Origin: Symbiodinium natans
Lineage: Eukaryota; Sar; Dinophyceae; Suessiales; Symbiodiniaceae
DNA length: 64,000 nt
Assembly: GCA_905221605.1 (NCBI GenBank)
Contig: CAJNDS010002200.1
Coordinates: 211,787 to 275,786 of the forward strand
Direction: 5' to 3'
Positions within the stretch are counted from its first letter, which is position 1. Each line of letters starts with the position of its first letter. Below the pieces are notes generated by a model that made no database searches, was not told the DNA's origin, and saw only the letters and a program-made list of their open reading frames with translations. Shown one piece after another: positions 11,606-21,415 of this stretch. The translations under genes and the position numbers were made by a program.

Positions 11606-12655
11606 GGGTTTGGGGTTTAGGGTTTAGGGTTTGGGGTTTGGGGTTTAGGGTTTAGGGCTTGGGGTTTTGAGTTTAGGATTTAGGGTTTAGGGTGCTTTTG
11701 AGTTTCGGATCTTCAGGGTTTAAATTGGTTTAGGCATTAGGGTTGAGCTTCAGGTTTAAAGCCTGGGGTTAACGCCAGGGTTGCATGGTTGACTTCAGGG
11801 TTCAGGCGTTACCTAAAGTCTCCAGGCCTGTGTCCAATTTCTTGAAGGTTCATGGATGCTTATAACCCCAAGTCTACTTGCAACCATGCTCAGAGGACTT
11901 AGGGGGCTTCGGGGGCTTATAAGTGCAGTTATGCTTGGGGTTACAAGTCTCCAAGTAGGTGTTGCAGAACCCTAAGCCCAACCTAACACTTCCCGTACAC
12001 CCTCAACCTGACAATGGACATGGAGGTTCAGGGATTTCCCGAAATATATGATTCCTAATCCCAAGCCCAACAGCCCAACCAACAAGTAACATGTCTCAAC
12101 AAACAAACGACCACAATCCCAAGGCAGCCTGCAGACAATCCGCCACAGTTTAAACCCTACGCCCTAAGCCCTAAACCCTAAACCCTGAACCCTAAACCCT
12201 GAAGCCCTAAACCCACCAGCTGCTGATGCTTCGTTTAGCGTTTAGGGTTGTTGCCACTTCCTAGGACGGTTTGGGTGTACTTCAAGGTCATCCGGGTAGA
12301 CCACAGGCTCTACACCTCAAAACCCCCATCTGAGGGAAGTTCCATGATCCCTCAACATGGGCCCCTGATTGGGGAAGCCGCATATAGCCAATATATGGTG
12401 CAGCGTCGCTGCCCCCCCCACCCCCCCACTACCCTTAGACCCTAACAATCCCCCCCCCCCCCCCCCGGGAAAAAAAAAAAAAAAAACTAAATCCAAAACA
12501 ACCAAACATGCAAGAAGCCGAAAACCCTAAACTCTAACCCCCCAGACACCTTTACAAACTGAAACTGTTCACGCCCGCTGAGCTCCAAGCAACTTATTGA
12601 GAAACTCCTCCTAGCCTATCCCAAAGCTTTCGCCGGACCTGAGCCCTAAACCCTA

Positions 12656-12768
12656 CTAGACCCGGGAGTAACCTAGGAATAAAAAGGGTACCCTTTTGGG
12701 CTTTTAAGGGGATTAGAAGGGAACCCCAACCCTAAAAGAAGGAAAAACGGGCCTACTCCCGGTCTTAG
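12656..12768. mobile_element. MITE-like element, family M1
   Basis: Begins CTAGACCCGGGAGTAACC and ends CTACTCCCGGTCTTAG. It has the same interior as the 6557 copy. The substitutions in the two ends (CCCGGGAG against CTCCCGG) partly match each other, so pairing is kept. Confidence 0.75.
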
Positions 12769-12919
12769 CCTAAACCCGACTTGGAAGCCAAGGTGGGTTA
12801 TGGGGAGTATAATAGGGCTTCTAAGGGATCCTAAGTAGACATACTAAGTGAAAAGAGCTTCTAAGTAGGCCCTAAACCCTACTGGCTTCAATAAGCCCAA
12901 GAACTACACAACGCCCTCA

Positions 12920-13127
12920 CTAGACCCAAGCGTTACCTAGCAATCAAATGGTACCTTTTTGGCATAAAGGACTTTTGGAAGGAGTTTATAAGGGGAACCT
13001 AAGTCCTGAACACCCTAAACCCTAAACCCTAAACCCTAAACCCTAAACCCTAAACCCTAAACCCTAAACCCTAAACCCTAAACCCTAAACCCTAAACCCT
13101 AAACCCTAAACCCTACTCTGGGTTCGA
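12920..13127. mobile_element. M1 MITE interrupted by a telomere array
   Basis: The left part (CTAGACCCAAGCGTTACC to GGGGAACCTAAG) is a normal M1 left half. It then passes into about fourteen CCCTAAA units, and the M1 right end (CCCTACTCTGGGTT) follows directly. Telomere-like repeat has been inserted in, or has expanded within, the element. Confidence 0.65.
13012..13115. repeat. CCCTAAA array inside a MITE
   Basis: About fourteen perfect CCCTAAA units lying between the left half and the right end of an M1 element. Confidence 0.95.
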
Positions 13128-13140
13128 GCTCATCCGGCCT

Positions 13141-13200
13141 TGGCCCCTTGCACCTCCCAGATGCGAATCGAGCCATCGCTCTGGAGACCTTGTCTTATGG
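13141..13200 (-). CDS. Candidate WD40-repeat exon
   Basis: The minus strand reads QSDGSIRIWEVQGAKA, which matches the end of a WD40 blade (DG.IRIW.V). The core is bounded by CTCCAG on the left and GAG|GTGCAAG on the right, which could be acceptor and donor of a very small exon. CCCTAAA flanks one side and, after poly-C/poly-A, TTTAGGG the other. No neighbouring WD40 exons were identified, so the gene model is unknown. Confidence 0.45.
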
Positions 13201-13208
13201 GATCCTCT

Positions 13209-13239
<31 letters not shown>

Positions 13240-13551
13240 AAAAAACAACAACAACAACAACAACAACAAAGGGTTTAGGGTTTAGGGTTTAGGGTTCAGG
13301 GGCCTGTCTGGGCCCCTGCCTGGCTCTCAACAGAGTATACTGGCATGAACAGTTCCATTCTGGTGCGGTTAGAGTATGTGGACAGGGAGCTGCAATACTT
13401 GGCAGAGGGGAAATTCAGTCATAGAAACGCTTTAGGGTTTAGGGCCTTCTGACTTCGGTCAACGCTCATTTGTGGACTGCGAGGTTGGGCTGTTTAAGGT
13501 ACAGCCGTTCCATGCCTCTCGGAGTTAGGGCATCAGTAAATTTCCTCGGGG

Positions 13552-13582
<31 letters not shown>

Positions 13583-13722
13583 CGGGGGGGCGTCGGTGGT
13601 CAGGGAGAAAGTAGGTCAACTATGCCGACCTTAGGAAATTAAGAGAGTCCATACCTTACGCATGCTCTCCTGTAGGAGAGGGGTGTGTTGACCGGCACCC
13701 TGGGCCCTTTTAGGTGCGACAC

Positions 13723-13805
13723 TAACCCTAAACCCTAAACCCTAAACCCTAAACCCTAAACCCTAAACCCTAAACCTTAAACCCTAAACCCTAAACCCTA
13801 AACCC
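13723..13805. repeat. CCCTAAA array
   Basis: About eleven units with one CCTTAAA variant. Confidence 0.95.
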
Positions 13806-14336
13806 AGTCACTGGGCCCACCCTTGAACTATGTGAAGGCTCTTATCACGTTGAGGGCTTGCGTGTCCGAAGAAACTAGGATGTGACCCCCCAACCATGCA
13901 ACCCCAAACCCTAAACCCCTAAACCCCCTAAAACCCCTAAACCCCCTAAACCCCCTAAACCCCTAAACCCTAAACCCTAAATCCTAAACCCTAAACATTG
14001 GCAAGTGCATTTAGGAATCCTTTTCTTGTATTAATGAGAGTGTGTGTGTATCTATATGTAGTGAAAACCCTACTTCAATATGCCCCTGAGGATGTAACTC
14101 AAGTAGGGATAATCAATTTAAATGGGTATTTGCGGGGGAGGGGGGTAGCTTTTTCAATGCGTAAGGGGGTTGAAAGGGTATAATACTTATGAACTTGTTT
14201 GGCTCCTGCACTAGAAACTAGAAGCCCTAAACCCTAATCCCTAGTCCCTAGACCCTGAACCCTAAACCCTAAACTCTAAACCCCAAACCCTAAACCCTAA
14301 ACCCTCAACCCTGAACCCTAAGCCTAAACCCTAAAC

Positions 14337-14425
14337 CCGAAAATTTCCGGGCCCTGGGCACAGCAGGCGGACGCCCGCCATGCCATGCCTGGCAACTTGC
14401 AACCCTCTGCTGTGGAGACCCAGTT
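14337..14425. other. Unique island with exon-like flanks
   Basis: A GC-rich non-repetitive segment lies between CCCTAAA (left) and TTTAGGG (right). I could not choose a convincing reading frame on either strand. A similar GC-rich island with the same flanks lies at 9605-9665. Confidence 0.3.
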
Positions 14426-14732
14426 CGAGTTGGGGTTTAGGGTTTAGGGTTTAGGGTTTAGGGTTTAGGGTGTAGGGTTTAGGGTTTAGGGTTTAGGGTT
14501 GAGGGTTGAGGGTTTAGGGTTTAGGGTTCAGGGTTCAGGGTTCAGGGTTTAGGGTTCAGGATTTCGGGTTTGGGTTTCAGGCTCCCCTTTCCAGGTTCGA
14601 GCAACCTAAAGAGACCGCTGCGTCAAAATAGCAATCATGACCAACATCAGCTGAGTCGCAACCGTTCTACTCAACCAGGCCCCTTTACCATGCAACCCTA
14701 TAGCGCTGTAACCCTAAACCCTAAACCCTAAA

Positions 14733-14734
14733 CC

Positions 14735-14794
<60 letters not shown>

Positions 14795-14800
14795 ACCCTA
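14733..14800. repeat. Homogeneous CCCTCAA variant array
   Basis: About nine or ten consecutive units of the variant CCCTCAA, bordered on both sides by normal CCCTAAA units. The block boundary shows that a variant unit was amplified locally. Confidence 0.9.
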
Positions 14801-15250
14801 AACCCTAAACCCTAAACCCTGTGTAGGTGCATGGACCCTTGGAGTTTACATCGGTGCGCTCGACTCGGACGCAGCCTCCGCAAGCTCAGAGCCACGGGGA
14901 CCACTCCCTGCCGGGGGGGTGCCGGGGGGGGGTAGGGTTTAGGGTTTAGGGTTTAGGGTTTAGGGTTTAGGCTTTAGGGTTTAGGGTTTAGGGTTTAGGG
15001 TTTAGGGTTTAGGGTTTCGGGTTTAGGGTTTAGGGGTTAGGGTTTAATGATAAACAAAAAAGCCCCTAACCCTAAACCTGAAATCCCTCAAGCCCTCAAG
15101 CCCTAAAGCCTAAAGCCCTCAAGCCCTGAAACCCAGAGGCTTCGTCTGTACTCCACCTGAGCAAAACATGGGTTTAGGGTTTAGGGTTTAGGGTTCAGGC
15201 TTTAGGGTTAAGGGTTCACACGCAAACCTTTCTCCCAGAGAGACTATACT

Positions 15251-15388
15251 ATACTCCCAGGTTCTTAGTAGGGAATGGGGGAATGAGGTACCCTGTAAAA
15301 ACTCCTTACAGGGTATATATATATATATATCTCTAGGGGCATATAGGGTACCTCATTCCCTGAATACCTACTAAGAACCAGACAGTAT
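15251..15388. mobile_element. Inverted-repeat element M4
   Basis: The left arm (GGTTCTTAGTAGGGAATG, then GGTACCCTGTAAAA) and the right arm (TAGGGTACCTCATTCCC, then TACTAAGAACCAGACAGTAT) are inverted repeats of about 40 bp with small mismatches. A (TA)n tract sits in the centre. Related fragments lie near 55010-55035 and 56750-56890. No coding capacity. Confidence 0.7.
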
Positions 15389-15583
15389 GGCTCTAAGCGC
15401 ACGTCAAGCGGTGAGTTCCCTAATTTAGGTCACTTCTGATGGTACTAAACCCTAAAACCCTGAAACCCTAAAACCCTAAAGCCCTAAAGCCCTAAAACCC
15501 TAAAACCCCCAAAACCCCCAAAACCCTATATAAAACCTTAAAACCTTAAAACCTAAAAACCTAAAAACCTTAAAACCAAAACC

Positions 15584-15809
15584 TTATCTCGTCAATGGAC
15601 CGGCATCGAGATGAGAATGTATCGGTCATCATCAGAATACAAAATCAGAACCATATTCAAAAGAGATCATGCACATTCAGTGAAGCATACAGAATTCGGA
15701 CATCTTCTTTTTGTCCAAGTGGGGTCAAACACGACTGTGGCTCTGGCACCTTGTGGCTGAGTTGGTCTCAGCACCTTACTGAAACGAGCCGGAGTCTGAG
15801 CACTCCCCC
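15584..15809 (-). repeat. Split direct repeat b2 (outer end)
   Basis: A 226-bp repeat, second copy at 16690-16915, almost identical. Its plus-strand left edge TTATCTCGTC directly follows AAACCAAAACC of the host repeat. The two copies diverge immediately after the CACTCCCCC at the other edge. Confidence 0.9.
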
Positions 15810-16467
15810 GGCCACTACTGCTCTCACAGGTTCGGCCTGAGTGAGTCGGCCTGAAACAGGACAAGGTGAGTCAAAGTCGCTCACGTCAAGAGGCCTGTGG
15901 TTGATGCTGAGAGCTTGACGCAGCACTGTCACTTGGTTGCTCAGGTTCACGTTCAGGGTCCACAAACTGCCACTGATGCAGACGCAGTGTTGCCTCCTCT
16001 CTCCGATGATCCTCTCGCTCTCCAAGAACGTCTTCCAAAACCTCAGCCACCTTCATCAGGGAATTCATGTTCAAGGTGCGTAGCCACTGACGAAATTCGT
16101 TAAGCTGAGCTTATGTCAAAGTTCGCTCCATGACGAGTTCTCAATGAGTTCAACTGACAGGAGGCACAACCAGCTTGAGCAACAGAAAGTCACACTCTGG
16201 ATGGACCCTTCAAGGTGGTACTCTTAGAATGAGGTCCACTCGCAGCATGGGCCAGCAACGGTCTTGCATTCCTGTCGGGCATACATCTGCAGAGAACCTG
16301 TCATGCACAGAAAGGGGATGGAGAGGCGGGTAAGCGTGTTCCCTGTCCAGCTTTGCTCAGGCCGGAGTGTTGCCTGAAGCGTGGGTCATCACAACTGCAC
16401 ACCTGAACAGAGCAACGCTGTGGTGTACCCGTGTCAAAAGAACAGGGGATGGGAGAGGCGGGTGAAA
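15810..16467. other. Spacer between a2 and b2 of the YR element
   Basis: 658 bp of non-telomeric sequence. Short frames of 60-85 residues are open on both strands but none is recognised. A piece near 16313-16381 is a diverged copy of 16441-16520 (GGGATGG.AGAGGCGGGT, then GTTGC.TGAAG), so part of repeat a extends leftwards in degenerate form. The spacer may be the 3' untranslated region of the element. Confidence 0.5.
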
Positions 16468-16692
16468 ATTCTTTCTTCAGAGCTGCAGCTCAAGCCGAAT
16501 GTTGCTTGAAGTCAAAGATCTGGAAGCTGACATGAAAAGACAATCAATATCTTCAAGAAAATGAGAACACATGCACTGTGCCAAATGCAACATGCTGCAA
16601 AGAGCCAAAGCACAAGAGATGCCTAAATGACATGAAAGGTCATTTTCCATTTTCAAGATAAAACGCTTGCTCGTGCCTCGCTGGCACGCTTA
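16468..16692 (-). repeat. Split direct repeat a2 (internal)
   Basis: 225 bp, indistinguishable by eye from 22799-23023. It abuts repeat b1 and shares with it the TTA at 16690-16692. This internal junction is what circularisation of the element ends would produce. Confidence 0.9.
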
Positions 16693-16915
16693 TCTCGTCA
16701 ATGGACCGGCATCGAGATGAGAATGTATCGGTCATCATGAGAATATAAAATCAGAACCATATTCAAAAGAGATCATGCACATTCAGTGAAGCATACAGAA
16801 TTCGGACATCTTCTTTTTGTCCAAGTGGGGTCAAACACGACTGTGGCTCTGGCACCTTGTGGCTGAGTTGGTCTCAGCACCTTACTGAAACGAGCCGGAG
16901 TCTGAGCACTCCCCC
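16690..16915 (-). repeat. Split direct repeat b1 (internal)
   Basis: 226 bp, matches 15584-15809 with about two differences. The 3' end of the RT-RNase H reading frame runs into this repeat (stop at 16882). Confidence 0.9.
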
Positions 16916-19758
16916 TTTTTAAAGCAAACGAGGAATTCGGCGAAGTTGAAGTCGATCATGGGTACTCCCTCAAGCAAAGGTTCATTGCCATCTTTCCTGG
17001 AGGGTCCGTCGGCAATTTTGGAAAGAGAGGGAACTCTGGAAAACCAAGGAAGGCACATTCTCTCAACCTCGAGCACTGCTTGACAAAAGAGAAGCTTGTT
17101 GGCAATTGGGTGTGCAGAGCTCCCCTTGACTAGACAGGCTTTGGCTGCTTCATTGTCAGTGAAAGCAACAAGAGAAGACCCACCGAAGACGTCGCCCCAT
17201 AACCAGAACCCGATGCACACAGCAAGGAGCTCAAGAAGGAAAATGCACTTCGTCCCAAGGTCAATGCCCAACATCATCATGTCTTCCTGCTCGGGGAACC
17301 ACGAGAAGAATTGTAAGGGCAAGCCTGTGGGATCGACTAGCACTCCTCCCAATCCTGCACAGGGGCCGTTTTCTCCCTCCTCTAAGGAGGCATCAGTGTA
17401 GAGGTAGAAGCACTCTTTCTTCGCTGCAGAGACTTGTCGCGCCGGGGCTCTTTTAAGAATGTCACAATAAGCTTTGACAGCAGCAAGGGCCTCATCATCG
17501 AGCTTGCCGTCCCTGGACAAAGTTCTAGCATGGAAGACTCGGAGGCAGGACTTGGCAAGTCTTCCGAAAACCTGGCAACCTGCGAAAGACATCCTCCCCG
17601 CGAGATGTTTAGCTCGGCTTTGAGAGAGCTGTCGGTCTTGGGTGACCTGAAGAAGGTCCCTGATGAGCTCTGAAACTCGGGCTTCAGTGTTCAGGATCTC
17701 GACCATGCCTGCGCTGAGAGGTGAGAGGTTCACGACAACCCCCAAGGCACTGAGCTTCGCACTGAAGGAGGCGTGCTTGTCTCCTTCCTTGTCGAAAGCC
17801 CATCCAAGCAGGGTGAAGAAAGTTTCGGCTGCTTGGTCTGTGTTGTTCTCGAGGCCTGGCTCTGAGAAGATTGGAAAATCATCGTAAAAGCAGGTCCACA
17901 TTAACCACAGCCCCTTTGCAGCAATCGCCCACACAGCTCTGCTCATCCTGTTGAAAGAGAAGACTGACTGCGTAGCACCGAAAGGAAGAGAGATGGATCG
18001 GAAAACCTTACATCTGCCTTTGGGGTCGCTGAGGGCCAAGCCAGCGTGTCTCCTCGCACAAGAAGCAATTGGGAGCTGCTTGTAAGCGGACTTCAAGTCG
18101 AAACTCTTTGCTAGGAGCTTTGTGGGGAGGCCTGCCTGCTGTCTGAGCTGATACCACCGACCGATGGCCGCACAGATAACATCCACATTATGGAGGGTGG
18201 TCTTTTCTTCAGCAAAGGTCGTGGCATTTATCAGCGATGCAGACATGTCGTCTACACACCTTATCTTTCCTTTCTGCATAACCCCAAAGCGGTTGGAAAG
18301 CAGCCCGGCGGCCTCAGGTGACTCTGGGTCGAAGGGGCCAGATAGCCACCCTTTCTCAGCTTCAATCAACGTCTTGTCCCAAGTCTCTTCGACAAGATCT
18401 TTGGTTCCCTCTGCACGGGTTATCGCAGCCTCTCGGATCAGAGGAGTGAGCTCTTCAAGCTCGTCGAGGCTGAGATGTGGGGGAGAAAAGGACTTGGGAA
18501 GGTCATGGGACAGGGGGATCTTCCCTGCTAGGTCGACTCCCTGCTTGAGAATCGAAGCAACATCCTTGTCTGCGAGAGAGTACTCTCGTACCATCTCTTC
18601 AAAGAGGAGAATCCTTTTGGGACGGACTACACTCGCAAAGGGCTGGTCAAAGGAAGCCTTAAGCTGTTCCTCCTGCGTGTGTAGGTCAGCCGCTCTGGAT
18701 AACCATCTTCTGAAGAAGTCACTTCTTCTCTTGGCTATAACATGGTGAGGCTGGGTTGCCAGGTTTAGGATGGCCTCGTCGAGCTCGTTGGGCACAACCT
18801 CAGCAAAGTTGTTCGGGAAGCCTCGTAGGGCAGCTTCTTGAACGAACTCGTGGGGTTTCCATGGAACCCCGAAAGTACACTGGCGAGCATCCACATCCCC
18901 ATCTGTTGTTGGAATGATCGCCAGGAGGCGGGAGTTCGGGGGAATCAAAACATCACCTACTCGGAGGAAATGCTGGGTTCTATCCTTGACCTGCCAAGTG
19001 ATGTCTGATAGGCGCAAGGTGACTGTGAGCTTGACCCGGTATTCTGGCATGAGCCCGGGCAGCCGTCTCTGGGCCGCCGACGACCCTGCCATAGCTCGGG
19101 CGGCAACCTCATCCATGGCAATGTCTCCCGGAACAGACTGGAGATCGGAGGGTATATCCTGGATGCCCCTCGCGATGCAGTTGGCATGCACCGCGGTCGC
19201 TACTGCAGCGCACAGTTTTCTGGGGTACAGGCTATCACAGACGCTTGATGCTTTGGGGGCACGACGGCCCCAGCCTCCCGCGTCATGTTCATGGGAGCCA
19301 TCGCATAGCAAATTGATGTAGGAGAGCTCGGGCATGTTCGCGAAAGCCAGCGTCATGCGTTTCGGTCTGGATCCCCCATACATGCAGGACTGGAAGCAGC
19401 TGTAGGTGGGCTGACATAGCTCAACGACCGCCTGCCATGCTTGTGTCGACCAGAGGTTGCTGGCGGAGGAGCATGCGACCGACCAGGTTTTTTCCAGCTT
19501 GGCTGAGGTACGCGCATACTGCGCAGGCAAGATCCTGAAGATGCGTGATCTGGCCTTCCTGGTCTGAGTCGCCGGCGCCGGGGTCCTTGAGGCCGAACTC
19601 GACATTTTCTTCTGGGGACTTTCCCTCGACATGAGGATTCTTGATCGCCAGGGTTGCTGGGGCGTTGCCGTTACGGGGCGACAGCCAGACAAAAAGTAAG
19701 CGTTCACTCTCGAAAATGGAGAAAAGTAACTTCTGAGCGCCGGGCTGAAGTAAATCAA
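16882..19758 (-). CDS. Reverse transcriptase-RNase H of the YR retrotransposon
   Basis: A 958-codon open frame with no ATG at its left edge, so the start is unknown. A second frame (19792-19421) starts with an ATG and also looks coding, suggesting an indel near 19450-19600. Visible parts: residues about 125-155 (MYGGSRPKR, then LLCDGSHEH), resembling the end of the methyltransferase-like module seen in other dinoflagellate retroelements. The RT lies at about 490-740, with FDLKSAYKQLPI (Asp554), SLPFGATQSVFSFNR and CFYDDFPIF (Asp626, Asp627). RNase H lies at about 780-930, with YTDASLEEG (Asp789), LLELLAV (Glu843), FTDNEAAK (Asp868) and ADGPSRKDG (Asp917). The YDD form and the RNase H fit DIRS-order elements. 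It makes cDNA from element RNA. Confidence 0.85.
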   Translation of the reverse strand: MIYFSPALRSYFSPFSRVNAYFLSGCRPVTATPQQPWRSRILMSRESPQKKMSSSASRTPAPATQTRKARSRIFRILPAQYARTSAKLEKTWSVACSSASNLWSTQAWQAVVELCQPTYSCFQSCMYGGSRPKRMTLAFANMPELSYINLLCDGSHEHDAGGWGRRAPKASSVCDSLYPRKLCAAVATAVHANCIARGIQDIPSDLQSVPGDIAMDEVAARAMAGSSAAQRRLPGLMPEYRVKLTVTLRLSDITWQVKDRTQHFLRVGDVLIPPNSRLLAIIPTTDGDVDARQCTFGVPWKPHEFVQEAALRGFPNNFAEVVPNELDEAILNLATQPHHVIAKRRSDFFRRWLSRAADLHTQEEQLKASFDQPFASVVRPKRILLFEEMVREYSLADKDVASILKQGVDLAGKIPLSHDLPKSFSPPHLSLDELEELTPLIREAAITRAEGTKDLVEETWDKTLIEAEKGWLSGPFDPESPEAAGLLSNRFGVMQKGKIRCVDDMSASLINATTFAEEKTTLHNVDVICAAIGRWYQLRQQAGLPTKLLAKSFDLKSAYKQLPIASCARRHAGLALSDPKGRCKVFRSISLPFGATQSVFSFNRMSRAVWAIAAKGLWLMWTCFYDDFPIFSEPGLENNTDQAAETFFTLLGWAFDKEGDKHASFSAKLSALGVVVNLSPLSAGMVEILNTEARVSELIRDLLQVTQDRQLSQSRAKHLAGRMSFAGCQVFGRLAKSCLRVFHARTLSRDGKLDDEALAAVKAYCDILKRAPARQVSAAKKECFYLYTDASLEEGENGPCAGLGGVLVDPTGLPLQFFSWFPEQEDMMMLGIDLGTKCIFLLELLAVCIGFWLWGDVFGGSSLVAFTDNEAAKACLVKGSSAHPIANKLLFCQAVLEVERMCLPWFSRVPSLSKIADGPSRKDGNEPLLEGVPMIDFNFAEFLVCFKKGECSDSGSFQ

Positions 19759-19845
19759 GTTTGATTACCGGCCCGAGTCTAACCTTGTACAAAACAGAAT
19801 CAATGCCGAAGCTTCCTCTGAGGCCGCAATTCTTGAGGGCTGCCG

Positions 19846-21387
19846 TCAGGCCGGCAGAGCCAGCGAAGATCTCAAGCCCGAAAAATGTGTGTAAACGTCT
19901 GGCCTCTGTGGTAGGGGAAGCGGGCTCAACTCGCTCTGACAGCGGTAGTCAGTTGGGCCCTTTCTGCGGGCATTCGTTGTACGAGTGCGCTCCGAGGCAC
20001 TTGGAACACAGGTGAAGGCCGCGGTCGCAGGCTCCATCGGATCCTTGCCTTTGGTGCATCCTCCAGGAAGGTTCCATGCGAAACAAAGCGGTCTGCCATC
20101 CGTGTTCTTGTAGTGGAGACCCAAGAGCAAACGCGGCATGTTAGGCCGCCGCTCCCATGAGCCTTTCTGGTACTTGCCCTTGCTGGTGCCCTTGCCGCCC
20201 TTGCTGGTTTTACCTCCACCACCGGCAAGGCGGTCGTATGGAGTCCAGCGCTGCCAGCTCCCGGGTTGGTCCTTGCCTTTGCCGCCATTGGTCCATCTGG
20301 CGCCGATGTCCTTGCCCTTGCCTTTTCGAGCATCACCATAACTTGCCCAAGGAGGGGCATGCAGGGGCAGAAGGTTGAAGACCACTGTGTGGACGCCCGG
20401 GAGGGTGGACATGATTGCGTCCAGGGGTCGAGCCCCTGTTCCTGGCCTGATGTCTGTACACGTGTCTGCCATGTGGATCCAGGCTGCCTTGTCGGCCCTG
20501 AGAACTTGGAAGATCTGGACTTGTTGGAATCCTCGAACGGGCTCTTTGGTCATCTCGGCAAAGAGGAAGTCTACCCACTTCTGGTGGACTGTGAACGTGA
20601 TGAGATCTGCAAATTCCAGGGCCAGGCCTCTTCGTCTCATGGCCTGGTACAGCAAGAACTCCGTGTTGTTTTCCACGAAGATAGACTTGTCAGTGGCCTT
20701 GAGTTTGATGTTGCTCCCGTCGACTTCGAGGGTTTTGTTTACTGATTTGTTGCTGGACAGCTCCTGTTCGCGAGAAGGACAACGGCTCGGCGGAACGTAG
20801 CGGAGCTGTTTGGTCTCTGCTTGGTGGACCATGGCGTCGAGAAGGGCGTGCCCGGGCTCCATTGACTTGGATATGTCCAGGCCTGGATACTTCATCCGAA
20901 GGGCCTGGAGTCGCGAGCTGCGTTCAGCCAGAGGTACTGGCTTGACTGCATCACTAGTCACCTCCAGGCGGTTCTTCAGGCTGGCTGTGATGAAGACGCG
21001 GGCTTCGAAGAGGAGGTTCTTGGCCGCGGCAACCACTCCAATGTTCGGCTCGGTGCCGAGCTGGCTCGTCAGGAAGAGCCTAAAGTCCTCATCGTCGATC
21101 TTCTGACCTGGTTGTCCATGCGCAAAGCCGAACTTGTTGACGGTTGCCAGACCGGCCGTTTTGAGGGCTTCCACGAACGCGTCTTTGAGGCCAAGCTCGA
21201 GGGGCTCGCTGACGAAATTGCGCCTCCGAGTCGAGCAAGGAAGCCATGGCTTACGCAGACCCCGAAAAGTGACACGTGAGACTGACAGGAGCTCTCGGCC
21301 CAGCTGGCGGCGCAATAATGCATCAGCCTCTGCACGCACATGGTGAGGGCCACCGGGGCGTAGCAAAAGAAAAGGGTCGCACTGCAA
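19846..21387 (-). CDS. Gag-like protein of the YR retrotransposon, frameshifted
   Basis: A 513-codon frame with no ATG at its left edge. The middle (residues about 350-420) is rich in Lys/Gly (KGKGKDIG, GGKGKDQPGS, KGGKGTSKG), as in nucleic-acid-binding Gag tails. At about residue 447 (near 20040) the frame is lost. A shifted frame reads a cysteine/histidine cluster (CDRGLHLCSKCLGAHSYNEC) and a TGA stop at 19949-19951, so the natural Gag probably ended there. The remaining 35 codons of the original frame look non-coding. Role by analogy: binding of element RNA. It lies between the YR gene (28 bp away) and the RT gene. Confidence 0.65.
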   Translation of the reverse strand: MQCDPFLLLRPGGPHHVRAEADALLRRQLGRELLSVSRVTFRGLRKPWLPCSTRRRNFVSEPLELGLKDAFVEALKTAGLATVNKFGFAHGQPGQKIDDEDFRLFLTSQLGTEPNIGVVAAAKNLLFEARVFITASLKNRLEVTSDAVKPVPLAERSSRLQALRMKYPGLDISKSMEPGHALLDAMVHQAETKQLRYVPPSRCPSREQELSSNKSVNKTLEVDGSNIKLKATDKSIFVENNTEFLLYQAMRRRGLALEFADLITFTVHQKWVDFLFAEMTKEPVRGFQQVQIFQVLRADKAAWIHMADTCTDIRPGTGARPLDAIMSTLPGVHTVVFNLLPLHAPPWASYGDARKGKGKDIGARWTNGGKGKDQPGSWQRWTPYDRLAGGGGKTSKGGKGTSKGKYQKGSWERRPNMPRLLLGLHYKNTDGRPLCFAWNLPGGCTKGKDPMEPATAAFTCVPSASERTRTTNARRKGPTDYRCQSELSPLPLPQRPDVYTHFSGLRSSLALPA

Positions 21388-21415
21388 TCATTCGCGCACA
21401 AGCATGGTTCGAGGT

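Larger units (their letters stand above)
6480..15240. other. Telomere-like repeat, MITEs and small islands
   Basis: Mostly CCCTAAA/TTTAGGG and derivatives, with inverted-repeat elements and exon-like islands listed separately. Also present are homopolymer runs (poly-C near 8563-8582, poly-C/poly-A at 12450-12486 and 13207-13246, poly-G near 13550-13590), and CCCTATAA/CCCTAGAA variant units at 11230-11335. An AT-richer unique stretch lies at 13995-14200. I see no complete gene in it. Confidence 0.6.

Noticed and set aside
12317-12505. 62-codon minus frame with Phe and Gly runs
   Set aside because: Caused by poly-A and poly-C homopolymers.
18164-18748. 194-codon plus-strand frame inside the YR element
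   Set aside because: Antisense of the RT gene, Ser-rich, no domain.
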